Source: Streptomyces sp. NP160
Lineage (GTDB): Bacteria; Actinomycetota; Actinomycetes; Actinomycetales; Quadrisphaeraceae
DNA length: 64,000 nt
NCBI RefSeq assembly: GCF_006335115.1
Contig: NZ_VDMJ01000015.1
Coordinates: forward strand, 62,001-126,000
Direction: 5' to 3'
Below the pieces are notes generated by a model. That model was not told the origin of the DNA. It was given only the letters and a program-made list of their open reading frames with translations, and did no database searches. Made by a program: the position numbers and the translations under genes. Each line of letters opens with the position of its first letter. The first letter of the stretch is position 1. Shown here piece by piece: positions 43,926-54,100 of the stretch.

Positions 43926-44408
43926 ATGTGCGCCGTGCGCGTCCACATCGCCAGCGACCACGCCGCCTTCGAGCTCAAGCAGCACCTGGTGGCGCACCTG
44001 ACCGCCGCCGGCCACGAGGTGGTCGACCACGGCCCCGAGGCCTACGACGCCCTCGACGACTACCCGACGTTCTGCATCCCCTGCGCCGTCGCGGTCCGCA
44101 GCGACGTCCGCGCCGGCGTCGACGCCCTCGGCATCGTGCTCGGCGGCTCCGGCAACGGCGAGCAGCTGGCCGCCAACCGCGTCCCCGGCATCCGCGCCGC
44201 GCTGGCGTGGAGCCTGGAGACCGCGGAGCTGGCCCGCCAGCACAACGACGCGCACGTCGTCAGCGTGGGCGCCCGCATGCACTCGGTCGAGGACGCCACC
44301 GCCATCGTCGACACCTTCCTCGCCACGCCGTTCAGCGGTGACGAGCGCCACCAGCGCCGCCTCGACCTCATGACCGCCTGGGAGGCGGAGCACCTCACCG
44401 AGCGGTGA
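43926..44408 (+). CDS. rpiB: Ribose-5-phosphate isomerase B
   Basis: A 160-residue enzyme converting ribose-5-phosphate and ribulose-5-phosphate in the pentose phosphate pathway. 'GIVLGGSGNGEQLAANRVPGI' (residues 67-87) is the actinobacterial RpiB active-site loop; 'SDHAAFELK' near the start and 'HNDAHVVSVGARMHS' are also typical. ATG 43926 or GTG 43935. Followed by a Nei-type gene 39 nt on, with GATCGCGCGCGATC (44407-44420) in between. Confidence 0.93.
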   Translation: MCAVRVHIASDHAAFELKQHLVAHLTAAGHEVVDHGPEAYDALDDYPTFCIPCAVAVRSDVRAGVDALGIVLGGSGNGEQLAANRVPGIRAALAWSLETAELARQHNDAHVVSVGARMHSVEDATAIVDTFLATPFSGDERHQRRLDLMTAWEAEHLTER

Positions 44409-44447
44409 TCGCGCGCGATCGGCGAGGAGGAGGCAGGCTCGACCCTC

Positions 44448-45404
44448 GTGCCTGAAGGTCACACCCTCCACCGCCTCGCCCGGTCCGTGCGCGACGCCTT
44501 CGGCGGCCGCGTCGTCGAGGCCAGCAGCCCCCAGGGCCGCTTCGCCGACGGCGCCGCGCTGCTCGACGGCCACCGCGTGGTGCGCTCCGACGCCGTCGGC
44601 AAGCACCTCCTCGTGGGGTTCTCCCCGGCGGACGCCAGCCCCCGCCGCACGCCGCAGCGGTGGCTGCACGTGCACCTGGGCCTGTACGGGAAGGTCTTCT
44701 TCGGCAGCTCCGACGGCGCGGTCGACGGTGGCGACCAGGACGACGACGGCGCGGGCGCCGAGGGCTTCGCCGCGCCACCGGCGCCGGTCGGGCAGGTGCG
44801 GCTGAGGCTCGTGACGCTCGACGCCGCCGAGGGCGCTGGCCCGTTGCGCTGGGCTGACCTGCGCGGCCCGACGGCGTGCGAGGTCATGGTCCGCCCGGAG
44901 GTCGACGAGCTGCGCGCCCGCCTCGGGCCCGACCCGCTGCGGCCCGACGACGGCCCGGAGCGCTTCCTGGAGCGGGCGGGGCGCTCGCGGGTGACCGTCG
45001 GCGCGCTGCTCATGCACCAGGACGTGCTGGCCGGCGCCGGCAACATCTACCGCGCGGAGGCGCTGTTCCGGGCGGGCATCGACCCGTTCGCCGCCGGCCG
45101 TGACGTGGAGCCGGAGCGGCTCGAGGCCGTCTACGAGGACCTCCGCGTGCTGATGCGCGCGGGGGTGCGGTCGGGGCGGATCGTCACCACGCGCCCGGTC
45201 GACCGCGGCAGGCGCGACGACGAGGCCGACGGCACGCCCGTGCGCCGCGGCCAGGCGGGTGCGCACTACGTGTACCGGCGCACCGGCCTGCCGTGCCGGA
45301 TCTGCTCGACGCCGGTCTCGACCACCGTGGTGGAGGGGCGCAACCTCTTCTGGTGCCCCACCTGCCAGGCACCGGGCACGCAGGTATCACCCTTCGACGC
45401 CTGA
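44448..45404 (+). CDS. Fpg/Nei-family DNA glycosylase (endonuclease VIII-like)
   Basis: A 318-residue base-excision repair enzyme. It begins 'VPEGHTLHRLA', where Pro-2 and Glu-3 (after Met removal) are the catalytic residues; 'PEGH' with His and Thr points to the Nei (not Fpg) branch. Helix-two-turn-helix near residue 185 ('LLMHQDVLAGAGNIYRAEALF') and a C-terminal zinc finger with four Cys ('CRICSTPVSTTVVEGRNLFWCPTC'-like, two CxxC pairs). Removes oxidised bases and nicks the strand. GTG 44448. Confidence 0.9.
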   Translation: MPEGHTLHRLARSVRDAFGGRVVEASSPQGRFADGAALLDGHRVVRSDAVGKHLLVGFSPADASPRRTPQRWLHVHLGLYGKVFFGSSDGAVDGGDQDDDGAGAEGFAAPPAPVGQVRLRLVTLDAAEGAGPLRWADLRGPTACEVMVRPEVDELRARLGPDPLRPDDGPERFLERAGRSRVTVGALLMHQDVLAGAGNIYRAEALFRAGIDPFAAGRDVEPERLEAVYEDLRVLMRAGVRSGRIVTTRPVDRGRRDDEADGTPVRRGQAGAHYVYRRTGLPCRICSTPVSTTVVEGRNLFWCPTCQAPGTQVSPFDA

Positions 45405-45570
45405 CCCCGGGCACCCAGGGTCCTCGCGCACGCCCACGGCGCCGCGGAGCCTCCGCGAAGCAGCACTCGGGTGCGCGAGTGCGGTGGGGTGGCGGCGGCA
45501 GGGGAGGGGACGCGACCGGGAGTCGGCGAACGCCGGATGGGTGCCGAGGGCCCCGGCTAGGGTCGGAGAC

Positions 45571-46707
45571 GTGCGCCTGCGCCTCCACCGCGCCTCGCGC
45601 TGGCTCGACCGGCGCCGCCGGCGCCTGACCCGGCGGCTCGCCGCGCGCTTCCGCCCCCGCACGATGCCGCGCCAGGCGTGGCTGCTGCTGTGGCTGACCG
45701 CGCTCGCCGTCGTCGTCGCCGTCACCGGAGCCCTCGCGCCCCGGTGGGTCCCGGCCAGCGCGATGGTCTTCGTGCTGCTGCTGGGCGGGTTCTTCCTGCG
45801 GCTGCGCACGATGGTGCTGCTGTACCTCGTGGCCGCCGCCGGGGCCGCGCTGACGGTGTCGGTGCCCGACGAGGGCGGCCTGAGCGCCCGCCCGGGAGAC
45901 CTGGTGCTGCTCGGCGCCACCGCGGTGCTCGTGGCGCTGTTCGTGCGCAGCCGCGAGCGCCTCGGCGTGCAGGGCACCCTCGGCGACACGATGCTCGTCG
46001 ACCTGCGGGACCGGCTGCGCAGCCAGGGTCGGGTGCCGCCGCTGCCGCCGCAGTGGCACGTCGAGACGGAGCTGCGGCCCGCGTTCGGCGACTCCTTCAG
46101 CGGTGACTTCGTGGTGGCGACGCGCACTCACGGCGAGCAGGGCGACCTGCTCGAGGTGGTGCTGGTGGACGTCTCCGGCAAGGGGCAGGGCGCCGGCACG
46201 CGCGCACTGCTGCTGTCGGGGGCGTTCGGGGGTCTGCTGGGGGCCATGCCGGTGGAGGGCTTCCTTCCCGCTGCCAACGCCTACCTGCTGCGGCAGGACT
46301 GGGCCGAGGGCTTCGCCACGGCCGTGCACCTCGCGGTGGACCTGGGCACGGGCGACTTCCGCGTCCGGTGCGCGGGCCACCCGCCGCCGGGCACCGGCGG
46401 CGCCGGGGTCCCGTGGCGGCTCCTCGACGACGACGGCGGGCCGGCGCTCGGGCTGGTGCCTGACGCCGACTTCGGCGAGGTGGCGGGGCGGCTGCTGCCC
46501 GGGCAGGCGCTGTACCTGTGCACCGACGGGATGGTCGAGGTGCCGGGGGAGGACCTGTCGGTGGGCACCGAGGCGCTGGTGCGGCTGGCCGAGGAGGCGG
46601 GGCGGTCCGGGTGGCGCGACGGTGCCGCCGAGCGCCTGGTGGACGCCGCGGCCGTCGAGGAGTCCGACGACCGCGCCCTCGTGCTGGTCTGGCGCAGCGG
46701 CGCCTGA
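45571..46707 (+). CDS. Membrane-bound PP2C/SpoIIE-type serine phosphatase
   Basis: A 378-residue protein with an N-terminal membrane region of three segments (about 30-55, 60-85, 105-125) and a C-terminal PPM-type domain (about 165-378): 'AFGDSFSGDFVVATR', 'VVLVDVSGKGQGAGTRA', 'RCAGHPPPG', 'LYLCTDGMVEVPGED' and 'ESDDRALVLVW', the metal-binding Asp and Gly signatures. Such phosphatases act on anti-anti-sigma proteins or Ser/Thr-phosphorylated targets. GTG 45571. Confidence 0.9.
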   Translation: MRLRLHRASRWLDRRRRRLTRRLAARFRPRTMPRQAWLLLWLTALAVVVAVTGALAPRWVPASAMVFVLLLGGFFLRLRTMVLLYLVAAAGAALTVSVPDEGGLSARPGDLVLLGATAVLVALFVRSRERLGVQGTLGDTMLVDLRDRLRSQGRVPPLPPQWHVETELRPAFGDSFSGDFVVATRTHGEQGDLLEVVLVDVSGKGQGAGTRALLLSGAFGGLLGAMPVEGFLPAANAYLLRQDWAEGFATAVHLAVDLGTGDFRVRCAGHPPPGTGGAGVPWRLLDDDGGPALGLVPDADFGEVAGRLLPGQALYLCTDGMVEVPGEDLSVGTEALVRLAEEAGRSGWRDGAAERLVDAAAVEESDDRALVLVWRSGA

Positions 46708-46722
46708 GCCGCTGGTCCGTCC

Positions 46723-48231
46723 TCAGGCGGAGGCCGACGACGCCGGTGGTGCGGCGGCCGCCGCGGCGGGCCCTGCGGCCGGGGCCGCGGTCCGGTCGGG
46801 CTCCGGCAGGTAGCGCGCCAGCGCCAGCTCCGGGCTCATCGGGCGGCCCACCCAGTAACCCTGGAGCTCGTCGCAGCCGAGGTCGCGCAGGCGGTCCGCC
46901 ACGGCGGCGCTCTCGACGCCCTCGGCGACGACGTGCAGCCCGAGGCGGTGCCCCAGGTCGATGATGCTGGCCGCGATGGCCTCGTCCGACGGCCCGCCGA
47001 GCAGGTCGGTGACGAACTGCCGGTCCACCTTGAGGTGGTGCGCTGTGAGCTCCCGGAGCTGCCCCAGGCTGGTGTAGCCGGCGCCGAAGTCGTCCACGGA
47101 GATGCGGATGCCCCGGCCGGCCAGGGAGCTGACCACGTCGAGCGCCTCTCCGGCGTCGCTGGCCACGGCGGTCTCGGTGATCTCCAGCACCAGCTGCTCG
47201 GCGGGCCAGCTGCTGCGGGCGAGGGCCTCGTCGACGATGCCCAGCAGACCGGGCTCGAGCACGGAGGCGCTGACGTTGACCGCCACGGTGGTGTCCAGGC
47301 CCGCCCGGCGCCAGGCGGCGGCCTGGCGGACGGCGGTGAGCACCACCCAGCGGGTCAGCGGCCGCACCAGGGTGGTGCGCTCGGCCAGCGGCAGGAACTC
47401 GGTGGGCAGCAGCAGCCCGCGCGTCGGGTGGTTCCAGCGCAGCAGCGCCTCGAAGGCGCGCAGCTCGCGGGTGCCGGCGTCGACCACCGGCTGGTACAGC
47501 AGGGTCAGCTCGCCCTGGTCCATCGCCTGCCGCAGCAGCGCCAGGGTGGTCAGGCCGTCGCTGGTCTCCGGAGCGAGGTCGGAGGTGTAGGGCAGCACCC
47601 CGGAGCGGGAGCGCTTGGCCTCGTACATGGCCAGGTCCGCGTGGCGCAGCAGCTCGCCGACGGTGCGGCCGGCGGCGGGGGCGACGGCGGCGCCGACGCT
47701 GCTGGTGATGTCGAGGTCCACGCCGTCGGCGGAGAAGCCGCCGGCGCCGAGCGCGGCGAGCAGGCGCTTGCCGTGCAGCACGGCCTGCGCCGTGGTCACC
47801 GGCGAGTCGAGCAGGACGGCGAACTCGTCGCCGCCCAGGCGGGCCACCACAGCACCGGGAGGTGCGGCGCTCGCGAGGCGGTGCGCCACCTGCACCAGCA
47901 GCGTGTCGCCGGCGGCGTGGCCGAGGGTGTCGTTGACGTCCTTGAACCCGTCGAGGTCGAGCAGGAGCAGTCCGGGGCCGTGCCGGCCGTCGCCGTCGAG
48001 GTCGGGCAGCGAGGCGAGGACGCGCTCGCCCTCCTCGGTCAGGAGCACCCGGTTGCCGAGGCCGGTGAGGGGGTCCGTGCGCAGCAGCGCGGTCTGGCGC
48101 TGGTGCTGGCGGCGCAGCAGCACGAGCAGCGTCACCAGCGACACGAACGACACCGTGCCTCCGGCGACGGGCCACAGGACGTCCGCCGGGAGTCCCGACA
48201 GCACTGACAGCGGCGCCAGCGCGGCGGTCAT
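46723..48231 (-). CDS. GGDEF-EAL cyclic-di-GMP enzyme
   Basis: A 502-residue protein. One or two hydrophobic segments (residues 8-40), then GGDEF domain ('[12 protein letters not shown]'; intact 'GGDEF' near 150) and EAL domain ('[10 protein letters not shown]' near 240, '[13 protein letters not shown]', '[13 protein letters not shown]', 'LKVDRQFV'). Both active sites look intact, so it could make or break c-di-GMP. No periplasmic sensor domain is visible. ATG 48231; GTG 48237 close by. Confidence 0.92.
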   Translation of the reverse strand: MTAALAPLSVLSGLPADVLWPVAGGTVSFVSLVTLLVLLRRQHQRQTALLRTDPLTGLGNRVLLTEEGERVLASLPDLDGDGRHGPGLLLLDLDGFKDVNDTLGHAAGDTLLVQVAHRLASAAPPGAVVARLGGDEFAVLLDSPVTTAQAVLHGKRLLAALGAGGFSADGVDLDITSSVGAAVAPAAGRTVGELLRHADLAMYEAKRSRSGVLPYTSDLAPETSDGLTTLALLRQAMDQGELTLLYQPVVDAGTRELRAFEALLRWNHPTRGLLLPTEFLPLAERTTLVRPLTRWVVLTAVRQAAAWRRAGLDTTVAVNVSASVLEPGLLGIVDEALARSSWPAEQLVLEITETAVASDAGEALDVVSSLAGRGIRISVDDFGAGYTSLGQLRELTAHHLKVDRQFVTDLLGGPSDEAIAASIIDLGHRLGLHVVAEGVESAAVADRLRDLGCDELQGYWVGRPMSPELALARYLPEPDRTAAPAAGPAAAAAAPPASSASA

Positions 48232-48364
48232 CTGCACGTGCCAGGGCTCCCTTCCGCGGTGGCGCCGTGGAGTGGACGCCACAGGGGGCTTCGTCCCCGC
48301 GGCGCCGGGGCTGGAGGCGCGGGGCGGGGTCTCACCCGGTCGGCCGGGTCGGCCCTGCCGGCGC

Positions 48365-49624
48365 TCAGCCGGGGTGGGGGGCTCCGGCGGACGGCGGCGG
48401 CGGCAGCAGCGAGCGGGTGCGGGCCAGCAGGCCGGTGAGCACCAGGGCCAGCAGGGCAGCGGCGCCGGCGAGGAGCACCACCGAGCCCCACCCGCCGGCC
48501 GACCAGGCAGCGCCCCCGGCGGTGCCGCCCAGGGACGACCCCACGTAGTAGGCGAAGAGGTACGTGGACGCCGCCTGCGCGGTGGCGCGCCCGCCGGCCC
48601 CCGCCCGCGCCGCCACCCAGCCGCTGGCCACGCCGTGGGCGGCGAAGAAGCCGGCGGTGAAGACGGCCATCCCCACCACCACGGCCCACAGGGCCGGCGC
48701 GGCCGTCACGGCCAGGCCGGCGCCCATGACCACCACGGCGACGGGGACGACGACGCGCCGGCCGAGCGAGTCCGCGAGCCGGCCGCCCTGCGCCGAGGTC
48801 ACCGACCCCAGCGCGTAGACGGTGAAGACCAGGCCGGCGACGGCCGGACCGAGGGAGTACGGCGGCGCCTCCAGGCGGAAGCCGATGGCGTTCCACACGG
48901 CCACGAAGGAGCCCATCAGCGCCAGCGACAGCCCGTACAGCCCGAGCAGCGCCGGGTCGGTGACCACCCCGCGCGTGCGCCGCGCGAGGGCCCGCAGCCC
49001 CGCGGGCGCCGGGGTGAAGCGGCGCGAGCGCGGCAGGAGCCACCACACGAGCACCGCGCACACCAGGCCCAGCACCGCCACGCCGCCCTGGGCCGCCTTC
49101 CACCCGCCCAGCTCCGCGAGCCCGGAGGACACGAGCCGGCCGAGCATCCCGCCGATGGCGTTGCCCCCGACGTACAGACCGGTGGCGCGGCCCGCGGCCA
49201 GAGGGTGCACCTCCTCGCGCAGGTAGGCGACGGCGACGGCGGGCAGCCCGGCCAGCGCGAGCCCCTGCACGGCGCGCAGCACCACCAGCCAGTCCCAGGT
49301 GGGGGCCAGCACGGCCAGCAGCCCGAGGGCGCTCGAGGTGGCCAGCGAGGCGTGGACGAGCCGCGTCCGCCCGAAGCGCTCCGAGACGGGACCTGCGACG
49401 AGCAGCCCCACCGCCAGCGCCGCGGTGGTGGCCGAGACCGCCAGCGTGGCCGCGGCGGGGGTGACCGAGAAGTCCGACGAGAGCAGGGGCAGCAGCGGCT
49501 GCGGCGCGTAGAGCAGGGCGAACACGGCGACCCCGGCGAGGAAGAGCGCCCAGGACGCCCGGCGCAGGCCCGCCGACCCCGGCAGGTACCCCTCGGTCGC
49601 GGGCTCGGAGGTCACGACCTCCAC
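48365..49624 (-). CDS. MFS transporter
   Basis: A 419-residue membrane protein with twelve hydrophobic segments. '[17 protein letters not shown]' is the loop 2-3 motif A; the twin motif '[17 protein letters not shown]' lies in the second half. Its closest family pattern is the YnfM-like DHA1 group. Substrate unknown. GTG 49624, alternative GTG 49615. It is divergent from the alcohol dehydrogenase. Confidence 0.85.
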   Translation of the reverse strand: MEVVTSEPATEGYLPGSAGLRRASWALFLAGVAVFALLYAPQPLLPLLSSDFSVTPAAATLAVSATTAALAVGLLVAGPVSERFGRTRLVHASLATSSALGLLAVLAPTWDWLVVLRAVQGLALAGLPAVAVAYLREEVHPLAAGRATGLYVGGNAIGGMLGRLVSSGLAELGGWKAAQGGVAVLGLVCAVLVWWLLPRSRRFTPAPAGLRALARRTRGVVTDPALLGLYGLSLALMGSFVAVWNAIGFRLEAPPYSLGPAVAGLVFTVYALGSVTSAQGGRLADSLGRRVVVPVAVVVMGAGLAVTAAPALWAVVVGMAVFTAGFFAAHGVASGWVAARAGAGGRATAQAASTYLFAYYVGSSLGGTAGGAAWSAGGWGSVVLLAGAAALLALVLTGLLARTRSLLPPPPSAGAPHPG

Positions 49625-49735
49625 GGTAGGGACCCGCGGACGCCGTCGGACGCCCGCACCGACACGTCGTGCGCGACCAGCGCCGCTCCCGCAGGATGGA
49701 AGGGAACCCCACCCCGCACCAGACGGAGGAGAACC

Positions 49736-50791
49736 GTGCCCACCACCGTGCACGCCCGCAGCACCGCCGGCCCCGGCGAGCCCTTCGAGGCGACCACCAT
49801 CGAGCGCCGCGACCTGGGCCCGAAGGACGTCCTCATCGACATCGCCTACGCGGGCATCTGCCACTCCGACATCCACACGGGGCGCGGCGAGTGGGGCGAG
49901 ACCCTCTTCCCGCTGACCCCGGGCCACGAGATCGCCGGTGTGGTCTCCGAGGTCGGCTCCGAGGTCACCAAGCACTCCGTGGGTGACCGCGTGGGCGTCG
50001 GCTGCATGGTCGACTCCTGCCGCGAGTGCTCCGAGTGCACCGCGGGCCGCGAGCAGAACTGCAAGAACGGCAACGTCGGCACCTACAACGCCATCGGCAA
50101 GGACGGGCGCCCCACCGAGGGCGGCTACAGCGAGAAGATCGTCGTCGACGAGGACTTCGTGCTGCGCATCCCCGAGGGCATCGACCTCGACGTCGCCGCC
50201 CCGCTGCTGTGCGCCGGCATCACGCTGTACTCCCCGCTGAGCTTCTGGGACGCCGGGCCCGGCAAGCAGGTGGCGATCGTCGGCATGGGCGGCCTCGGCC
50301 ACATGGGCGTGAAGATCGCGCACGCCATGGGCGCTGAGGTCACGGTGCTGTCGCAGTCGCTGAAGAAGCAGGAGGACGGCCTGCGCCTGGGGGCCGACCA
50401 CTACGTCGCCACCGGTGACGAGGGCGCGCTGGAGTCCCTCAGGGGCACCTTCGACCTGATCATCACCACGATCTCGGCCGACGTCGACATCAAGCCCTAC
50501 ATCGCGGCGCTCAAGCCCGAGGGCGTGCTGTGCACGGTCGGCCTGCCGAGCAAGCCGTTCCAGGTGCCGGCCGGTGCGCTGATCATGGGCCGCAAGAGCC
50601 TGGCCGGCTCGAACATCGGCTCGATCAAGGAGACGCAGGAGATGCTCGACTTCTGCGCCGAGCACCACATCGGTGCCGAGGTCGAGGTCATCAGCGGTGA
50701 CCAGATCGACGAGGCCTGGGACCGCGTCGTGAACTCCGACGTGCGCTACCGCTTCGTCATCGACACCAAGACCCTGGCGCCTTCCGCCTGA
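49736..50791 (+). CDS. NAD(P)-dependent zinc alcohol dehydrogenase (CAD/AdhC type)
   Basis: A 351-residue enzyme. Catalytic zinc residues: Cys in 'AGICHSDIH', His-Glu in 'PGHE', Cys later; structural zinc in '[15 protein letters not shown]'. Cofactor loop '[17 protein letters not shown]' (near 185). CAD-type enzymes reduce aldehydes with NADPH. GTG 49736 with GGAGGA upstream. A perfect 23-bp hairpin follows 12 nt after the stop. Confidence 0.93.
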   Translation: MPTTVHARSTAGPGEPFEATTIERRDLGPKDVLIDIAYAGICHSDIHTGRGEWGETLFPLTPGHEIAGVVSEVGSEVTKHSVGDRVGVGCMVDSCRECSECTAGREQNCKNGNVGTYNAIGKDGRPTEGGYSEKIVVDEDFVLRIPEGIDLDVAAPLLCAGITLYSPLSFWDAGPGKQVAIVGMGGLGHMGVKIAHAMGAEVTVLSQSLKKQEDGLRLGADHYVATGDEGALESLRGTFDLIITTISADVDIKPYIAALKPEGVLCTVGLPSKPFQVPAGALIMGRKSLAGSNIGSIKETQEMLDFCAEHHIGAEVEVISGDQIDEAWDRVVNSDVRYRFVIDTKTLAPSA

Positions 50792-50802
50792 CCCACCTCG
50801 TC

Positions 50803-50856
50803 CGTGATCATGGGCGTCCGCCACCTCTGCCGGGGTGGCGGACGCCCATGATCACG
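50803..50856 (+). terminator. Perfect 23-bp hairpin between convergent genes
   Basis: CGTGATCATGGGCGTCCGCC (50803-50822) continuing three bases, with its complement at 50834-50856, loop of 8 nt. It separates adh and the convergent FAD reductase, and likely stops transcription from both. Confidence 0.75.
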
Positions 50857-50861
50857 AGGGG

Positions 50862-52499
50862 TCAGGGGCGCAGCAGCTCGTCCTCCAGGCGGAGCACCTC
50901 CAGGTCGCGCCCCACACCCGCCACCGCGGTGATGCGGCCGCCGGCGTCGCGGTAGCGGACCACGGCGTCGCCGTCAGCCAGAGAGCCGTCGACCTCCGCC
51001 GAGCCGCTGCCCTCGCCGCCGCTGAGGTCCGGCACCTCGCCCGCCAGCCGGTACTGCCGGCTGAACTGCTTGGTCCAGAAGAAGGCCGGCTCCGCCAGCT
51101 CCTCACCAGCGCCGCGGCTCAGCAGGTCGAGGGCGGCTGCCGCCCCCTGGCGCTGCGCCTGCGCCCAGTGCTCCACCCGGCGGCGCCGGCCCGTGGTGGC
51201 GTCGGGCCAGGCGGCGACGTCGCCGGCGGCCCACACGCCGTCCGCCGAGGTGCGGCCGTGGCCGTCGACGACCACGCCTCCCCCCTCGCTCTCCGGCGCC
51301 AGGGCCAGGTCGGCGCTCTTGGCCAGGTCGAGGCGCGGCGCGACGCCGACGCCGACCACGAGCAGGTCCGCGCGGCCCTCGGCCGGCGCCCGCGTCCCGT
51401 CCTCCAGCTCGAGCACCCCGTCGTTCCAGCGGGCGGCGCGGCCGGTGACGAAGGTGACGCCCTCGGCCTCGTGGGCGGCGCGGACCGCGCGGCCCACGTC
51501 CTCGCCCATCTGGCGGGCCAGCGGCACCTCCGAGGTGGCGACGACGGTGACGTCCACGCCCTTCTCGCGCAGCACCGCGGCGGCCTCGAGCCCGATGAAC
51601 CCCGACCCGAGCACGACGGCGGTCCGTCCCTCCGGCTCCTCGCCGACGGCGGCCAGGAGCGCGTCCGCGTCGGCCAGCGACCGGAGCACGTGCACGTCGT
51701 CGCGGCCGAACCCCGGCAGGTCGGGGCGCACCGGCTCCGAGCCGGGGGCGAGCAGCAGCGACTGGTAGGCGAGCAGCGTGACCGCGCCGTCCGGTCCCTC
51801 GAGGCTGAGCCGCCTCTGGTCGGTGTCGAGCACCGTGGCGCGCGTGCCCAGGCGCAGCTCCACGCCGTGGTCGGCGTACCATTCCTCGGCGAGCAGCGGC
51901 AGCGCGTCCTTCGGCTTGGCACCCGCCAGGTAGAACTTGCTCAGCTGCGTCCTGTCGATCGGCGCGTGCGGCTCCGCGGACACGAGCACCAGCTCGCCCT
52001 CGTAGCCCTCGCGGCGCAGGCGCTCCACGGCGGCGAAGCCCGCCGCCCCGCCGCCGACCACGACGACGCGGCGCAGCGCGCCCTCGGCGCCCGTGGTGGC
52101 TGCGTCCGGGCCGGGCGCCGGCTCGTCCGAGGGGCCGGTGACGCGGACGACGGCCTCGTCGCCCTCACCGGTGACCTCCACCGCGTAGCGGGTGAGCGGC
52201 TCGTACGCCGGGGCCAGCAGCGCCTCGCCGGAGCGCAGGTCGAAGCAGGCGTGGTGGAACGGGCAGCGCACGAGGTTCCCGGTGCGCAGGCCCTTCGCGA
52301 GCGGCGCGCCCACGTGGGTGCACGTCGCGGAGAGCGCGGAGACGCGGGTCTCGCCGTCGTCGTCGACGTACCGGGTCAGCAGCACCTGCTCGGCGTCCTC
52401 GCCGGTGCCGAGGGCCCCGGCGAGCACGCCGTCGAGGGGGAGGTCGCCCAGGCGCACGCCGCGGGTGAGGTCGGGGGTCGTGTCGGTGTCTTCAGCCAC
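50862..52499 (-). CDS. Rieske-FAD/NAD oxidoreductase fusion
   Basis: A 545-residue protein. N-terminal Rieske [2Fe-2S] domain ('CTHVGAPLAKGLRTGNLVRC' then 'PFHH', residues 41-65); FAD and NAD domains with 'VVVVGGGAAGFAAVERLRREG' (near 145) and 'AVVLGSGFIGLEAAAVL' (near 275). The layout matches ferredoxin-reductase-like subunits of dioxygenases (apoptosis-inducing factor type). It could supply electrons to an oxygenase, none of which is in the window. GTG 52499. Confidence 0.88.
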   Translation of the reverse strand: MAEDTDTTPDLTRGVRLGDLPLDGVLAGALGTGEDAEQVLLTRYVDDDGETRVSALSATCTHVGAPLAKGLRTGNLVRCPFHHACFDLRSGEALLAPAYEPLTRYAVEVTGEGDEAVVRVTGPSDEPAPGPDAATTGAEGALRRVVVVGGGAAGFAAVERLRREGYEGELVLVSAEPHAPIDRTQLSKFYLAGAKPKDALPLLAEEWYADHGVELRLGTRATVLDTDQRRLSLEGPDGAVTLLAYQSLLLAPGSEPVRPDLPGFGRDDVHVLRSLADADALLAAVGEEPEGRTAVVLGSGFIGLEAAAVLREKGVDVTVVATSEVPLARQMGEDVGRAVRAAHEAEGVTFVTGRAARWNDGVLELEDGTRAPAEGRADLLVVGVGVAPRLDLAKSADLALAPESEGGGVVVDGHGRTSADGVWAAGDVAAWPDATTGRRRRVEHWAQAQRQGAAAALDLLSRGAGEELAEPAFFWTKQFSRQYRLAGEVPDLSGGEGSGSAEVDGSLADGDAVVRYRDAGGRITAVAGVGRDLEVLRLEDELLRP

Positions 52500-52568
52500 G
52501 ACGATGACCTACCCCGGCGGCGCTCGTCCCAAGCGTGCACGACCGACCCCCCGCCCTCCCGGCTCAGG

Positions 52569-52610
52569 GCGGGTGAGAGCGGGTGAGAGCGGGTGAGAGC
52601 GGGTCAGAGC
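52569..52610. repeat. 10-bp tandem repeat overlapping a stop codon
   Basis: GCGGGTGAGA repeated three times, with a diverged fourth copy, from 52569 to 52610. The stop codon of the ABC ATPase (52604-52606) lies in the last copy. The rest of 52500-52603 shows no gene. Confidence 0.8.
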
Positions 52611-53407
52611 GGGTCGAGCAGGCGGCGCAGGAAGCGGCGGGTGCGCTCCTCGCGCGGGTCGGCGATCACCTGCGCCGCCGGCCCGCGCTCGGCGACCACG
52701 CCGCCGTCGAGGAAGAGCACCTGGTCGGCCACCTGCTGGGCGAACCGGATCTCGTGCGTGACCACCACCATCGTGGTGCCCTGCTCGGCGAGGTCGCGCA
52801 TGACGGCGAGCACCTCGCCCACCAGCTCCGGGTCGAGCGCGGAGGTCGGCTCGTCGAAGAGCACCACCTGGGGGCGGATCGCCAGCGCCCGCGCGATGCC
52901 CACCCGCTGCTGCTGACCGCCGGACAGCTGGGACGGCAGCGCGTCCTCACGGCCCTTCAGACCGACGCGCTCCAGCAGGACCAGCGCCTCCGCGCGGGCC
53001 TCCTCCCGCGGGCGGCCCTGCACCACGACCGGCCCCTCGAGGAGGTTCTCCAGCGCCGTGCGGTGCGGGAAGAGGTGGTGGGCCTGGAAGACCATGCCGC
53101 TCTGCGCCCGCAGCCCGGCCTCCGCGCGCAGCGCGGCGCGGCGCCCCAGCTGCGGCAGGGCGGAGAAGTCCACGGAGACGTCGCCGATCCGCACCGCGCC
53201 CGCCTCCGGACGCTCCAGGGCGTTGAGGCAGCGCAGCACCGTGGTCTTGCCCGAGCCGGACGGCCCGATGAGCACGCTCACGGTGCCGGTCGGCACGGCG
53301 AGGTCCACCCCGCGCAGCACGCGGGTCTCGCCGAAGGACTTCTCCAGGCCGGTGGCCTCGAGGAGCGGCCCGCCGCTCCCGCCGCTCCCGCCGCTCCCGC
53401 CGCTCAC
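52604..53407 (-). CDS. Polar amino-acid ABC transporter ATPase (GlnQ-like)
   Basis: A 267-residue ATPase. N-terminus is a GGSGGSGGSGG linker, unusual for the family, then Walker A 'GPSGSGKTT', Q-loop 'MVFQAHHLFPHRTALEN', signature 'LSGGQQQR' and Walker B 'VVLFDEPTSALDPELV'. Works with the downstream-encoded permease and binding protein to import a polar amino acid. GTG 53407 overlaps the permease stop (GTGA). Confidence 0.92.
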   Translation of the reverse strand: MSGGSGGSGGSGGPLLEATGLEKSFGETRVLRGVDLAVPTGTVSVLIGPSGSGKTTVLRCLNALERPEAGAVRIGDVSVDFSALPQLGRRAALRAEAGLRAQSGMVFQAHHLFPHRTALENLLEGPVVVQGRPREEARAEALVLLERVGLKGREDALPSQLSGGQQQRVGIARALAIRPQVVLFDEPTSALDPELVGEVLAVMRDLAEQGTTMVVVTHEIRFAQQVADQVLFLDGGVVAERGPAAQVIADPREERTRRFLRRLLDPL

Positions 53408-54066
53408 GCGGTCACGTACCTGTTCAAGCGGACCTCCAGCCGGTCCTGCAGCGCCGCGAGCACCGCGCAGACCACCCAGTAGTAGACGGCGGCCAGGCCG
53501 TACAGCGTGAGGAACTGGAAGGTGGGCGCGGCGATCTGCTGCGCCACCCGGAACATCTCCGTCACGAGCACCACCGACACCAGGGAGGTGTCCTTGAGCA
53601 GCGAGATGAGCGTGTTGCTCAGCGGCGGCACCGCCAGGCGCGCGGCCTGCGGGGCCACCACGCGCCGCAGCGTGGTCCCGTAGCCCATGCCCACCGTGGC
53701 GGCGGCCTCCCACTGCCCGCGCGGCACGGACAGGATCGCGCTGCGGACCACCTCCGCGGCGTACCCGCCCACGTTGAGGCTGAGCGCGAGGATGGCGCTC
53801 GGCCACGGGGCGATGGTCAGACCGACCGCCGGCAGCGCGTAGAACACGATGAACAGCTGCACCAGCAGCGGCGTCCCGCGGATGGCCGAGACGTACACCC
53901 GCGCCGCGCCCGAGACCAGCTTCACGGGTGAGAGCCGCATGAGGGCGACGACGACGGCGATGGCCAGCCCGACGGCGAACGACATCGCCGTCAGGGGGAT
54001 GGTGCCGAGCACCAGCCCCTGCAGCAGCGGCCACGCCGAGGTGCGCAGCAGGTCCCAGTCGAGCAC
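53404..54066 (-). CDS. Polar amino-acid ABC transporter permease (HisM/GlnP-like)
   Basis: A 220-residue permease with five hydrophobic segments. 'GTPLLVQLFIVFYALPAVG' (residues 59-77) and the cytosolic EAA loop 'WEAAATVGMGYGTTLRRVVAPQA' match this group. GTG 54066, 34 nt after the binding-protein stop. Confidence 0.92.
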   Translation of the reverse strand: MLDWDLLRTSAWPLLQGLVLGTIPLTAMSFAVGLAIAVVVALMRLSPVKLVSGAARVYVSAIRGTPLLVQLFIVFYALPAVGLTIAPWPSAILALSLNVGGYAAEVVRSAILSVPRGQWEAAATVGMGYGTTLRRVVAPQAARLAVPPLSNTLISLLKDTSLVSVVLVTEMFRVAQQIAAPTFQFLTLYGLAAVYYWVVCAVLAALQDRLEVRLNRYVTA

Positions 54067-54100
54067 CGGTCTCCTCCGGGTCCCGGGTCAGCCGCCCGCG

